NCBI GenBank assembly: GCA_965275905.1
Contig: CBDHYJ010000080.1
Location: 124,001-188,000 of the forward strand
DNA length: 64,000 nt
Reading direction: 5' to 3'
Origin: CBDAQD01 sp965275905
Lineage (GTDB): Bacteria > Pseudomonadota > Alphaproteobacteria > Rhizobiales > JAJFHC01
This document shows positions 9,519 to 18,461 of the stretch, piece by piece. The translations under genes were made by a program, and so were the position numbers. The number at the start of each line of letters is the position of its first letter. Position 1 is the stretch's first letter. The notes below the pieces were generated by a model. The model worked only from the letters and a program-made list of their open reading frames with translations, did no database searches and was not told the DNA's origin.

Positions 9519-10499
9519 ATGATTGACGGAAACAGACCGGAAAAACTGTCGGAGGGCGTCAGCGCTCCTGCACACGCGGCATCGGGCCCGTTCAATCGCG
9601 CGTTGTTGCGCCGGCGCCGCAACCGCAGTGCGGAGCGGTTCGACGAGGTCGGATTTCTTGTCGACCATGCCGCGGCTGAAATCCGCGACCGCCTCGAGGA
9701 TATCAAGCGAACGTTCTCGACCGCACTCGATTTCGGCAGCCATACCGGCGCATTGAGCCGCTGCATCACCGCTTCGGGCAAGGTTGAAACGCTGTTCTCA
9801 TGTGATGCATCGCTGCAAATGGCCCGCAGGTCCGCCGTTCCCCGTTTTGTCGCCGATGAAGAGCTGGTGCCGGTTGCCGATGAATCGCTCGACCTGGTTG
9901 TCAGCGCGCTCACCTTGCACTGGGTCAATGATCTGCCGGGCACGCTGATCCAGGTCCGCAGGACGCTCCGGCCGGACGGATTGTTCGTGGCGGCCCTGCT
10001 CGGCGGAGACACGCTCCTTGAACTGCGTGAAGTTCTGATCGCCGCGGAAGCCGAAACGACTGGTGGCGCCTCGGCGCGGGTAGCACCTTTCGCCGACGTC
10101 CGCACGCTGGGAAGCCTGTTGCAACGGGCCGGTTTCGCGCTGCCGGTCGTCGACTGCGACCGCCTTACGGTGCGATATGACAGTCTGTGGGGCTTGTTGT
10201 CGGACATCCGGCGCATGGGAGGCTCGAATGCACTTGCGGAGCCGGTCAGGCCTTTGAGGCGGGACACATTGATGCGTGCCGGCGAGATTTACGCTGAGCG
10301 ATATGCGGATCCGGACGGCAGAATTCGCGCGACGTTCGAAATTGTATACCTGACGGGCTGGGCACCACATGAGAGCCAGCAGAAACCGCTGGCTCCCGGG
10401 AGCGCCAGAACCCGTCTGGCGGAAGCGTTGGGAACCACGGAGGTTTCGGCAGGCGAGCCAGCCGGTCCGCCCTCCGACGACGTGCCCGGCAAGCGGTAA
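9519..10499 (+). CDS. NDUFAF5-like class I methyltransferase-fold protein (complex I assembly factor homologue)
   Basis: A 326-residue SAM-dependent methyltransferase-fold protein. It resembles mitochondrial NDUFAF5 along its length: RRNRSAERFDEVGFLVDHAA near the N-terminus, TALDFGSHTGALSRC in place of motif I, LVVSALTLHWVNDLPGTL, GLFVAALLGGDTLLELR, VAPFADVRTLGSLLQRAGF, and a C-terminal FEIVYLTGWAPHESQQKP. NDUFAF5 hydroxylates an arginine of complex I subunit NDUFS7. An equivalent role on bacterial NuoB is my inference; BioC-like methyltransferase is the usual automatic name. Motif I reads DFGSHTG rather than the common DxGCGxG, as is tolerated in this family. It is divergent from comF. Confidence 0.85.
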   Translation: MIDGNRPEKLSEGVSAPAHAASGPFNRALLRRRRNRSAERFDEVGFLVDHAAAEIRDRLEDIKRTFSTALDFGSHTGALSRCITASGKVETLFSCDASLQMARRSAVPRFVADEELVPVADESLDLVVSALTLHWVNDLPGTLIQVRRTLRPDGLFVAALLGGDTLLELREVLIAAEAETTGGASARVAPFADVRTLGSLLQRAGFALPVVDCDRLTVRYDSLWGLLSDIRRMGGSNALAEPVRPLRRDTLMRAGEIYAERYADPDGRIRATFEIVYLTGWAPHESQQKPLAPGSARTRLAEALGTTEVSAGEPAGPPSDDVPGKR

Positions 10500-10525
10500 G
10501 GTGCGAAAGAAACCTGCGCCCGCGG

Positions 10526-10717
10526 CTAAATCGATCCGGCTATATTTTCATAGGTGCCCGAAAGCGAGGTGCCGAGAAGAAGAGCAGCGCCTGCGATAGC
10601 AAGCGCGACTCCAAGCGCTATGAAGCCATACTCGATCGACGTCGCACCGCGGTCGTCGCCGACAAACCGTTCGCCCAGCCTCTGCACCATATATCCAACA
10701 GTCATCTGTATCGGCAT
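10526..10717 (-). CDS. Flp family type IVb pilin (orphan)
   Basis: A 63-residue Flp/Fap-type prepilin. The leader ends in DDRGATSIEYGFIALGVALA: cleavage is expected after the Gly of RGATSIEYG, giving a mature pilin that starts with ATSIEY and a hydrophobic helix (IALGVALAIAGAALLLG). An AGGGAG ribosome binding site lies about ten bases before the ATG at 10717. No prepilin peptidase, CpaB-F or Tad gene is in the window, so the secretion machinery must be elsewhere, or the pilin is unused. Confidence 0.9.
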   Translation of the reverse strand: MPIQMTVGYMVQRLGERFVGDDRGATSIEYGFIALGVALAIAGAALLLGTSLSGTYENIAGSI

Positions 10718-10773
10718 TGCTTTGTTTACTCCCTGTTGCCGAAGGGCCTGAATCCTCCGGTACTCACGCCTGT

Positions 10774-11190
10774 TCAAAGCAAATCGCGCAGTGTCGCAAT
10801 CAGCGGCTCGTCAGCCGGCGGCATCGGGTAGTCCCGCAGTCGGTTCGGACGAACCCAGGCTACCTCTTGTGCTTCCATCGGAGTGACATGCCCGTCCCAG
10901 CGCCGGCAAACAAAAAGCGGCATCAGGAGATGAAAGCGGTCATATCCATGGCTCGCGAATGTCAAAGGCGCCAGACACGCTGCAGTCACATCTATTGCCA
11001 ACTCCTCACGCAATTCGCGGATAACAGCGTCTTCAGGACATTCTCCCGGCTCGACCTTGCCGCCTGGGAATTCCCAGAGACCGGCCATTGACTTGCCCTC
11101 GGGTCTTTGGGCAATAAGCACACGACCGTCTGGATCGACCAGAGCACAGGCCGCGACCAGCAGAAGCGTCCTTTCGTCTGTTTCCACCAT
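10774..11190 (-). CDS. mutT: Nudix hydrolase, MutT/8-oxo-dGTP diphosphatase-like
   Basis: The 138-residue protein carries a full Nudix box, GGKVEPGECPEDAVIRELRE followed by ELAI, around residues 43-66. The LIAQRPEGKSMAGLWEFPGG segment before it is typical of MutT, which removes oxidised dGTP from the nucleotide pool. The C-terminus EVAWVRPNRLRDYPMPPAD also fits MutT. It is the third gene of a PPIase-argJ-mutT run on the minus strand; a mutT gene downstream of argJ is common in this order. Confidence 0.9.
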   Translation of the reverse strand: MVETDERTLLLVAACALVDPDGRVLIAQRPEGKSMAGLWEFPGGKVEPGECPEDAVIRELREELAIDVTAACLAPLTFASHGYDRFHLLMPLFVCRRWDGHVTPMEAQEVAWVRPNRLRDYPMPPADEPLIATLRDLL

Positions 11191-11223
11191 CGAGTATTCG
11201 CCACAAAGGTTAAGAATTAGCCC

Positions 11224-11240
11224 GCAAAAAGCGTTTTTGC
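11224..11240 (-). terminator. Possible weak hairpin after argJ
   Basis: GCAAAAA and TTTTTGC form a seven-base stem around a GCG loop, 14 bases past the argJ stop. The stem is A/T rich and no clear U tract follows, so this may be only a partial terminator allowing read-through into mutT. Confidence 0.3.
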
Positions 11241-11253
11241 CGCGCAGGGAAGC

Positions 11254-12504
11254 CTAACTGCGGTAATCCGCATTTATGTCTATATATCCGTGAGTTAGAT
11301 CACATGTCCACACGGTGGAACGCCCTCGGCCAACACCGACATCCACGGCGATCTCGATGTGATCGCCCTTCATGTGACCCGTCAGCGAAGCCTCCCGGTA
11401 ATCCGGGTCGATCATCCCGTCCTTTGCGACGCGGACGCCGCCGATCCAGATTGCCAGCTTGTCGCGCTTAGCCGCCTCTCCGGACTTGCCGACGGCCATG
11501 ACGATCCGGCCCCAGTTGGCGTCTTCGCCGGCGATCGCCGTCTTCACCAGCGGCGAGTTCGCGATCGCAAGGCCGATCGAACGGGCTGCACGGGCGTTCT
11601 CGGCTCCTGCCACGTCGATCCGGATGAATTTCTGAGCGCCTTCGCCGTCGCGAACCACCTGATGGGCCAGATCAAGCAGTACAGCATCCACCGCACGCTT
11701 GAAATCCCGCAAACGCCGGTCCGATGCGGTAACGATCGGTGACGACGGCTTGCCGCCGGCTGCGGCACCTGTCGCGAAGAAAAGCACCGTATCGCTGGTC
11801 GACGTATCGCCGTCGACCGTGATCGCATTGAAGCTCCTGTCGATGCCGTCGTCGAGAATCCTCTGAAGCACGTCTGCGGGAACCGCGGCGTCGGTAAAAA
11901 GAAACGCAAGCATGGTCGCCATGTCGGGCGCGATCATGCCGGACCCTTTTGCGATTCCGTTCACGGTCACGTCGGCACCGGAAAGACGGGCGGACGAGGT
12001 CGCGAGCTTGGGAAACGTATCCGTGGTCATGATTGCCCGCGCCGCATCCAGCCAGATGTCAGGCGCCCCGCCTGCTGCCATGTCGGCAACCAGTTTCGCG
12101 ATCGGTTCAGGATCGAGCGGTTCCCCGATCACGCCGGTTGAAGCAATGAAAACCTCATGCTGCCGGCAGCCGGTCGCACGGGCCACGCGGCGGCCGAGTT
12201 CCCTGGTGGATTTCATGCCGCGCGCTCCGGTAAACGCATTTGCGTTGCCGGCATTGACCAGGACAGCACGGGCGCGGCCTCTCGGCAGATTGGCCCGACA
12301 CCAGTCCACGGGCGCTGAGGCCGTTTTGGATCGGGTCAGGACGCCGGCAACGTTTGTGCCCTTGTCGAGCTGGACCAGAAGAGCGTCGTCACGTCCACGG
12401 TAACGGCTTCCGGTTGCCGCCACGCCGAGACGAACGCCGCCAACCGGCGGCAGCTCGGGATGCGACGCCGGTGCCAGAGGTGAAACTGGAAGTTTGCCCC
12501 CCAT
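11254..12504 (-). CDS. argJ: Bifunctional glutamate N-acetyltransferase / amino-acid acetyltransferase
   Basis: ArgJ recycles the acetyl group from N-acetylornithine to glutamate and can also start the pathway from acetyl-CoA. The 416-residue protein has the self-cleavage site GMIAPDMATMLAFLFTDA: cleavage between Ala196 and Thr197 gives two chains, with Thr197 as nucleophile. LVNAGNANAFTG, NGIAKGSGMIAPDM and GEDANWGRI are typical. Starting at ATG 12504 (AGGA about seven bases upstream) gives MGGKLPVSPLAP, the normal N-terminus; the frame stays open to 12567. It lies 69 bp downstream of the PPIase gene. Confidence 0.96.
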   Translation of the reverse strand: MGGKLPVSPLAPASHPELPPVGGVRLGVAATGSRYRGRDDALLVQLDKGTNVAGVLTRSKTASAPVDWCRANLPRGRARAVLVNAGNANAFTGARGMKSTRELGRRVARATGCRQHEVFIASTGVIGEPLDPEPIAKLVADMAAGGAPDIWLDAARAIMTTDTFPKLATSSARLSGADVTVNGIAKGSGMIAPDMATMLAFLFTDAAVPADVLQRILDDGIDRSFNAITVDGDTSTSDTVLFFATGAAAGGKPSSPIVTASDRRLRDFKRAVDAVLLDLAHQVVRDGEGAQKFIRIDVAGAENARAARSIGLAIANSPLVKTAIAGEDANWGRIVMAVGKSGEAAKRDKLAIWIGGVRVAKDGMIDPDYREASLTGHMKGDHIEIAVDVGVGRGRSTVWTCDLTHGYIDINADYRS

Positions 12505-12573
12505 TTGGAATCCTGTCCCCCGGGTTGCCTGGGCCCGTGATTGCTGCTCCGCTTCAGCGGGCGGCAACCAAGG

Positions 12574-13416
12574 CTACTGCTGGGCCGCGGGTGCGGGCGG
12601 CTTTGCGTCCGGATCGACGTATTCGATTTTGGCCTTCTTGCGAAGCGTCAGAGCCAGTTCGGCCACCTTCTGCCGCAACAGCACGTTCCGGATCCGGGTC
12701 TTGATGGCATCGAAGCTCTGAAGCGTTTGCTTACGGCGATCCTCGACCTTGATGATGTGCCAGCCAAATTCGGTCTTCACGGGCGCGGAAACCTGCCCCT
12801 TCTTCATGTTGAATGCAACCTTGGCGAATTCCGGCACCATCTTGTCTTTTGTGAAGTAGCCCAGGTCACCGCCGCGTGGCGCGCTCGGACCGGCCGATTT
12901 GGCTTTAGCCACCTCTTCGAACTTGGCGCCACCTTTCAATTCGGCGGCGACGGCCTTCGCTTCGTCCTCGGTCTTCACGAGAATGTGTCTCGCCCTGACC
13001 TCGTCCTGCGGCTTGATATTCGCCGTCTCTTTTTCGTAACGCGCCTTGGCTTCCTTGTCGGTGACGAGCGGCTCGATCTTCGTCTTGAAGTAGGCATCGC
13101 GAAGCGCCTTGGCCCGGTAAAAACCGGCCCGTTTCTTGTATTCTTCAGTGCTGGAGATCTTCGCTTTTTCGGCCGCCTGGGCAAGCAATTGCCGCTCGAT
13201 CAGGTAGCTGACCAGAAACCGGTAGCGCTGATCGGGCTTGATGTTGGCAATCTGTGCCAGCAGGTCTTCGGCTGCAAACTCCACTTCGGAAGCGCGGATC
13301 GGCACGCCGTTTACGGTAGCGACAACCTTGTCTTCTTCCTGGGCCAGTGTGGTCCCGGCAGGAATGCCGCCAACAGCAAGGCCGATGAGCATGATTTTCG
13401 CTGCACGATTCAGCAT
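12574..13416 (-). CDS. Periplasmic parvulin-type peptidyl-prolyl cis-trans isomerase
   Basis: A 280-residue exported foldase. A Sec signal peptide (MLNRAAKIMLIGLAVGGIPA, cleavage after TTLA) is followed by a SurA/PrsA-like N-terminal chaperone domain (VVATVNGVPIRASEVEFAAE) and a parvulin PPIase domain (residues about 140-240: EVRARHILVKTEDEAKAVAA, GGDLGYFTKDKMVPEFA, FGWHIIKVEDRR). It probably assists outer-membrane or secreted protein folding. The position divergent from secA and ahead of argJ is a common arrangement in this group. The C-terminus is an Ala/Pro-rich tail. Confidence 0.93.
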   Translation of the reverse strand: MLNRAAKIMLIGLAVGGIPAGTTLAQEEDKVVATVNGVPIRASEVEFAAEDLLAQIANIKPDQRYRFLVSYLIERQLLAQAAEKAKISSTEEYKKRAGFYRAKALRDAYFKTKIEPLVTDKEAKARYEKETANIKPQDEVRARHILVKTEDEAKAVAAELKGGAKFEEVAKAKSAGPSAPRGGDLGYFTKDKMVPEFAKVAFNMKKGQVSAPVKTEFGWHIIKVEDRRKQTLQSFDAIKTRIRNVLLRQKVAELALTLRKKAKIEYVDPDAKPPAPAAQQ

Positions 13417-13776
13417 CTAATTCTCCAGAATTTCTCTTCTCCGCCCGTCCCGAGGGCTCAACGGTCGGGAATTACTAGACGCGACCGGTGGGGCATTTCT
13501 ATGTCGTGCCCCCGTTCCATCGCGAGGCGGCGCATAATGGTATTATTGGAACCATGTTGCAAGCCACCAGACGAATCAAAATTAATCGAGCGAAGCCCAC
13601 GCGAATGCGCGCAATCGTGCGACATTGACAATACCGGGGCCTAAGCTTATCTCTCCCCAGTTGCATGAATTTCCGCGCGCCTTCAATTGCCAGACTGGAG
13701 ATACGCGACGCGCCAATTTTAATGGCCGTGTATCGGCAAAGCCGTTGCGCTGGCCACCTGAACACAAGGTATCGCA
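13417..13776. other. Divergent intergenic region between the PPIase gene and secA
   Basis: This 360-base gap separates two oppositely transcribed genes and should hold both promoters. One good sigma-70-type candidate for secA is listed separately. Two short reading frames cross the gap, but neither shows a ribosome binding site or recognisable protein features. I see no repeat or RNA gene. Confidence 0.6.
13625..13653 (+). promoter_or_regulatory. Candidate housekeeping promoter for secA
   Basis: TTGACA at 13625-13630, a 17-base spacer, and TATCTC at 13648-13653. The -35 box is a perfect match to the alphaproteobacterial consensus; the -10 box is a weaker one. It lies about 125 bases upstream of the secA ATG. 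Confidence 0.5.
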
Positions 13777-16509
13777 ATGGTCGCTTTCGGCGCACTCGCC
13801 TCAAAGCTCTTCGGCTCTTCAAACGACAGAAAAGTTAAAGCCTACAATTCGGCCGTTGATCAGATCAACGCGCTGGAACCCGAACTCGAAGCTCTCAGCG
13901 ACGAGCAGCTTCGTGCGCGGACCGATGAATTCCGGAAGCAGATCGCGGACGGAGCGGAATTGGAGAGCCTCCTCGTGCCGGCCTTTGCCACGGTGCGCGA
14001 GGCAGCAAAGCGGACCCTGGGTCAGCGTCACTTCGACGTTCAGTTGACCGGGGGCATGGTTCTCAACGATGGCCAGATCGCCGAGATGAAAACGGGCGAA
14101 GGCAAGACGCTTGTTGCCACGTTGCCCGTTTATCTCAATGCGCTCGCGGGACGCGGTGTCCACGTCGTCACAGTGAACGACTATCTTGCCAAACGCGATT
14201 CCGAATGGATGGGCCAGGTCTACAAGTTCCTGGGCCTGACGGTGGGTTGCATCGTGCACGGAATCGAGGACGAAGACCGCCGTGCCGCCTATGCGGCCGA
14301 CGTCACTTACGCAACCAATAACGAACTCGGCTTCGACTATCTGCGCGACAACATGAAATACAGCCTCGACGGTATGGTGCAGCGCGGCCATGCCTTCGCG
14401 ATCGTTGACGAAGTGGACTCGATCCTGGTCGACGAGGCGAGGACGCCGTTGATCATTTCTGGCGCTGTCGAAGACAAGTCCGACCTCTATGTGACGATCG
14501 ACAAGTTCATCCCGAAGCTTGTTGAACCGGACTACGAACTCGACGAAAAAAACAAGAGCGTCAACCTGACGGAAGAAGGCAACGAGCACGCCGAAGAACT
14601 GCTGAGGGAAGCCGGCCTGCTTCAGGGCGAGTCGCTCTACGAAGCCGAAAACGTGAGCGTGGTTCATCACATCAATCAGGCCTTGCGTGCCCACAAGCTC
14701 TTCGCCCGCGACCGCGACTATATCGTCAAGGGCGGACAGGTCGTTATCATCGACGAATTCACCGGCCGCATGATGGAAGGCCGGCGGTATTCAGAGGGTC
14801 TGCACCAGGCGCTGGAGGCCAAGGAAAACGTTGCCATCCAGCCGGAAAACCAGACCCTCGCCTCGATCACCTTTCAGAATTACTTCCGGCTCTATGACAA
14901 ACTCGCGGGCATGACGGGCACGGCGGCGACGGAAGCCGACGAGTTCATGGACATCTACAAGCTCGACGTCCTTGAGGTCCCGACGCATCTGGCGATCGCC
15001 CGTGCGGACGAGGACGACGAGGTCTATCGCACCGCCGCTGAAAAGTACCGCGCCATAATCGAACTCGTGCGCGACTGCCGCGAACGCGGTCAGCCGGTCC
15101 TCGTCGGAACGACGTCGATCGAGAAGTCGGAATTGCTTTCCGAGGAACTCAAGAAGAAGAACGTCGAGCACAACGTTCTGAATGCCCGCTACCACGAACA
15201 GGAAGCGCAGATCATCGCACAGGCCGGCGTTCCCGGCGCGGTGACGATCGCCACCAACATGGCGGGTCGCGGAACCGACATTCAGCTCGGCGGCAACGCC
15301 GACATGCGCATTGCTGCTGAGACCGCCGAAATGACGGACGAAGCCGCGATCAAAAGCAAGGCCGAGGCCATACTGGCCGAGATCGAGGAGCTAAAGAAGC
15401 AGGCCCTTGGGGCCGGTGGCCTCTACGTCATCGGGACCGAGCGCCATGAAAGCCGGCGCATCGACAACCAGCTTCGCGGTCGTTCGGGACGTCAGGGCGA
15501 CCCTGGCTGCTCCAAGTTCTTCCTGAGCCTTGACGATGACCTGATGCGGATCTTCGGGTCGGAACGCATGGACTCCATGCTCCAGAAACTGGGCCTCCAG
15601 GAAGACGAAGCCATCGTCCATCCCTGGATCAACAAGGCTCTCGAAAAGGCTCAGCAGAAGGTCGAGGCGCGCAACTTCGACATCCGAAAGAACCTGCTGA
15701 AGTTCGACGACGTGATGAACGACCAGCGCAAGGTCATATTTGACCAGCGCATCGACATCATGGCTGACGAGGAGGTCAGCGAGACGGTCAACGACATGCG
15801 TCACGAGGTGGTCGAGGACCTTGTTGCCCGGCACATTCCGGAAAAGGCCTATGCGGAGCAGTGGGACGTCGAAGGCCTCAAGGAAGACGTCAACACGCAT
15901 CTGGCGCTGGATCTGCCGGTCGACGAGTGGGCGGCCGAAGAGGGTATCGCCGACCAGGAGATCCGCGAGCGTCTGATCCAGAAAGCCGACACCGCAGCGG
16001 CGTCCCGCGCCGCCCGGATCGGTCCGGACGATATGCGCCATATCGAGAAGGCCGTTCTGCTGCAGACACTTGATCATCTGTGGCGCGAGCATCTCATCAT
16101 GCTCGAGCACCTTCGTCAGGTCGTCGGCCTGCGCGGCTACGGTCAGCGCGATCCGCTCAACGAATACAAGACCGAAGGTTTCACGCTGTTCGAATCGATG
16201 TTGTCGAAACTGCGCGAGGCCGTCACCGGTCAACTCATGCGCGTCGAGCTTGCTCAAAACCTTCCCATGGAGCTGCTCGACGAAGATCTTCCCGAAATGG
16301 AAGCCATGCACATCAATCCGCTCACGGGCGAAGACGAGATGATGGCCGCGGAACTGGCTTTCGCCGACGGTTCGACAACGACAGTGCGTCGGGGTGCGGT
16401 CGGGATGAACCCCGAAGACCCGTCGACCTGGGGCAAGATCCCGCGCAATACACCCTGCCCGTGCGGCTCCGGAAAGAAATACAAGCACTGTCACGGCCGA
16501 CTGGACTGA
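13777..16509 (+). CDS. secA: Preprotein translocase ATPase SecA
   Basis: Motor of the Sec pathway, driving unfolded proteins through SecYEG. The 910-residue protein has Walker A in EMKTGEGKTLVATLP (about residues 103-117), the DEVD Walker B in AFAIVDEVDSILVDEARTPL, the preprotein cross-linking domain, helicase motifs such as TNMAGRGTDIQLGG and QLRGRSGRQGDPG, and a C-terminal zinc motif CPCGSGKKYKHCHG for SecB and lipid contact. An AAGG ribosome binding site precedes the ATG at a fair distance. The length is normal for alphaproteobacteria. Confidence 0.98.
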   Translation: MVAFGALASKLFGSSNDRKVKAYNSAVDQINALEPELEALSDEQLRARTDEFRKQIADGAELESLLVPAFATVREAAKRTLGQRHFDVQLTGGMVLNDGQIAEMKTGEGKTLVATLPVYLNALAGRGVHVVTVNDYLAKRDSEWMGQVYKFLGLTVGCIVHGIEDEDRRAAYAADVTYATNNELGFDYLRDNMKYSLDGMVQRGHAFAIVDEVDSILVDEARTPLIISGAVEDKSDLYVTIDKFIPKLVEPDYELDEKNKSVNLTEEGNEHAEELLREAGLLQGESLYEAENVSVVHHINQALRAHKLFARDRDYIVKGGQVVIIDEFTGRMMEGRRYSEGLHQALEAKENVAIQPENQTLASITFQNYFRLYDKLAGMTGTAATEADEFMDIYKLDVLEVPTHLAIARADEDDEVYRTAAEKYRAIIELVRDCRERGQPVLVGTTSIEKSELLSEELKKKNVEHNVLNARYHEQEAQIIAQAGVPGAVTIATNMAGRGTDIQLGGNADMRIAAETAEMTDEAAIKSKAEAILAEIEELKKQALGAGGLYVIGTERHESRRIDNQLRGRSGRQGDPGCSKFFLSLDDDLMRIFGSERMDSMLQKLGLQEDEAIVHPWINKALEKAQQKVEARNFDIRKNLLKFDDVMNDQRKVIFDQRIDIMADEEVSETVNDMRHEVVEDLVARHIPEKAYAEQWDVEGLKEDVNTHLALDLPVDEWAAEEGIADQEIRERLIQKADTAAASRAARIGPDDMRHIEKAVLLQTLDHLWREHLIMLEHLRQVVGLRGYGQRDPLNEYKTEGFTLFESMLSKLREAVTGQLMRVELAQNLPMELLDEDLPEMEAMHINPLTGEDEMMAAELAFADGSTTTVRRGAVGMNPEDPSTWGKIPRNTPCPCGSGKKYKHCHGRLD

Positions 16510-16672
16510 ACCGCGCCGTCACTTGTATCCGGCCGAGCGGAACCGATTCCGGCGGGCCCTCCCGATCCCGACTCCTTGATCCCATCTCGTCGCGCGGCAC
16601 CCGCGCGCCGGCCGCCGGACCGGGCCTTTAATCGCCGGTTGCGCTTGGCTCAGAATCTGCGATTCTGCGGCC

Positions 16673-18448
16673 ATGACAAATGATCAGATCCTGCTGTTTT
16701 CCATCCTCTTTTTCGTCTTCGCCCTGCTGATCTGGGGCCGCTGGCGATATGATCTGGTGGCCTTCAGCGCGCTCGTCATCGCGCTGATCGTCGGCGTCGT
16801 ACCCAAGGAGGACGCCTTCAGCGGATTCGGCCACCCGGCCACCGTCATCATCGCTCTGGTGCTGATCGTGAGCCGGTCCCTTTTGAGTTCCGGTGCAATC
16901 GAGCTGGTCACGCGGCACGTCATCGACGCCACCCGCAGCGTCAGCGCTCACATCGGTATTATGTCGGCGCTCGCCGCCGGGTTGTCGGCGATCATGAACA
17001 ACGTCGGCGCGCTCGCGCTGCTGATGCCGGTCGATCTGCAGGCTGCGGCGAAAGCCAAGCGCAGCCCCGCCATTTCTCTAATGCCGCTCTCGTTCGCATC
17101 GATCCTCGGAGGGCTTGTCACGCTGATCGGCACGCCACCCAATATCATCATCGCCTCTTACCGCGAAAAGGCGCTGGGCGAATCCTACGGCATGTTCGAC
17201 TTCACACCCGTCGGCGGCGCCTGCGCGGTCGTCGGCATTCTGTTTGTGGCGCTGGTCGGCTGGCGCCTCATACCGTCGTCCGCCACGGAGCAGAACGCCC
17301 CGAGCGAACTCTCGGACCTGGAGGGGTACATTGCCGAACTGAAAGTGCCGGAAAAGTCCGAGGCCGTGGGCAAGAAGGTCAGGGATCTCGACCCGGAAGC
17401 CGAAGAGAACGATGTCGCCATCCTGGGGCTTATCCGGCGCGGCAAGAGATTGCCCGGCTTTGCCCGGAACCAGGAAATCGCCAAGGGTGACATTCTTGTC
17501 ATCGAAGCATCGCCCGATGCCATCGAACAATTTGTCGGCGCGCTTGGACTTGAATATTTGGGGTCTGAGAAACACAGCGGGGCGCTGGGCACCAACCTTG
17601 CGCTTGCCGAAGTGGTCGTCCCGCAGGAAGCCCGTATCGCCGGCCGATCCGCATTGTCATTGAAGCTGCTTTACCGGCACGGGGTCACCCTTCTGGGTGT
17701 ATCCCGTAACGGCAAACGCTTCGTCGACCGGGTCCGCAAGCTGGAGATCCAGCAGGGTGACATCCTTCTCCTGCTCGGTCCCGAGGAGCGCCTGCCCGAC
17801 GTTGTGAACTGGCTGGGGTGCCTGCCTTTGGCCGATCGAGGGTTGCAGGTTATCCAGCGCGACAAGGCCTGGCTCGCCGTCGGCCTGTTCGCGGCGGCAA
17901 TTGCATTGGCGAGTTTCGGGATTCTCTACCTGCCGGTCGCCCTGGCGGCGTGCGCTGTCCTGATGGTGCTGCTCAACATCATCCCCCTGCGCCAGATCTA
18001 CGAGACAATCGAATGGCCGGTGATCGTTCTGCTGGGGTCGCTGATTCCCATTGGTGCCGCATTGGAATCGACCGGCGGGACAGCTCTGATTGCCGACGGC
18101 ATCATTGCGCTGGCTGAAGGGTACCCGCCGTCAGTAGTGCTGGCCCTGCTCGTCATCGTCACCATGACCTTGTCGGACGTGCTCAACAACACGGCGACCA
18201 CCGTTATCGCCGCACCCATCGCAATCGACATGGCGAACAGGATGGGCGTCAGTGCCGATCCGTTTCTGATGGGGGTCGCCGTTGCAGCCTCCTGTGCGTT
18301 CCTGACGCCGATCGGCCACAAGAACAACACGCTCATCATGGGACCGGGCGGTTACCGGTTCGGGGATTACTGGCGCATGGGCCTGCCGCTGGAAATCATC
18401 GTCATCGCGGTCGCGGTGCCCATGATTCTCTGGGTCTGGCCGCTGTAA
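16673..18448 (+). CDS. SLC13-family permease with two RCK_C (TrkA-C) domains
   Basis: A 591-residue inner-membrane transporter. Hydrophobic segments at the N-terminus (residues about 5-200) include the loop AGLSAIMNNVGALALLMPVD and GGLVTLIGTPPNIIIAS, typical of the DASS/SLC13 and ArsB-like fold. Two cytosolic RCK_C domains follow (about residues 225-300 and 310-390), then a second membrane bundle with LSDVLNNTATTVIAAPIA and FLTPIGHKNNTLIMGPGGY. Such proteins move sulfate, dicarboxylates or other anions with sodium; the substrate is not evident. It stands alone between secA and the convergent L,D-transpeptidase gene. Confidence 0.9.
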   Translation: MTNDQILLFSILFFVFALLIWGRWRYDLVAFSALVIALIVGVVPKEDAFSGFGHPATVIIALVLIVSRSLLSSGAIELVTRHVIDATRSVSAHIGIMSALAAGLSAIMNNVGALALLMPVDLQAAAKAKRSPAISLMPLSFASILGGLVTLIGTPPNIIIASYREKALGESYGMFDFTPVGGACAVVGILFVALVGWRLIPSSATEQNAPSELSDLEGYIAELKVPEKSEAVGKKVRDLDPEAEENDVAILGLIRRGKRLPGFARNQEIAKGDILVIEASPDAIEQFVGALGLEYLGSEKHSGALGTNLALAEVVVPQEARIAGRSALSLKLLYRHGVTLLGVSRNGKRFVDRVRKLEIQQGDILLLLGPEERLPDVVNWLGCLPLADRGLQVIQRDKAWLAVGLFAAAIALASFGILYLPVALAACAVLMVLLNIIPLRQIYETIEWPVIVLLGSLIPIGAALESTGGTALIADGIIALAEGYPPSVVLALLVIVTMTLSDVLNNTATTVIAAPIAIDMANRMGVSADPFLMGVAVAASCAFLTPIGHKNNTLIMGPGGYRFGDYWRMGLPLEIIVIAVAVPMILWVWPL

Positions 18449-18461
18449 GGCCGGCCGGCAG

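Noticed and set aside
9398..10267. Extension of the comF frame by 290 codons to an ATG at 10267
   Set aside because: The stretch is antisense to the methyltransferase gene, has no family similarity and is Ser/Arg-rich as expected for an opposite-strand shadow. ComF length fits the ATG at 9397.
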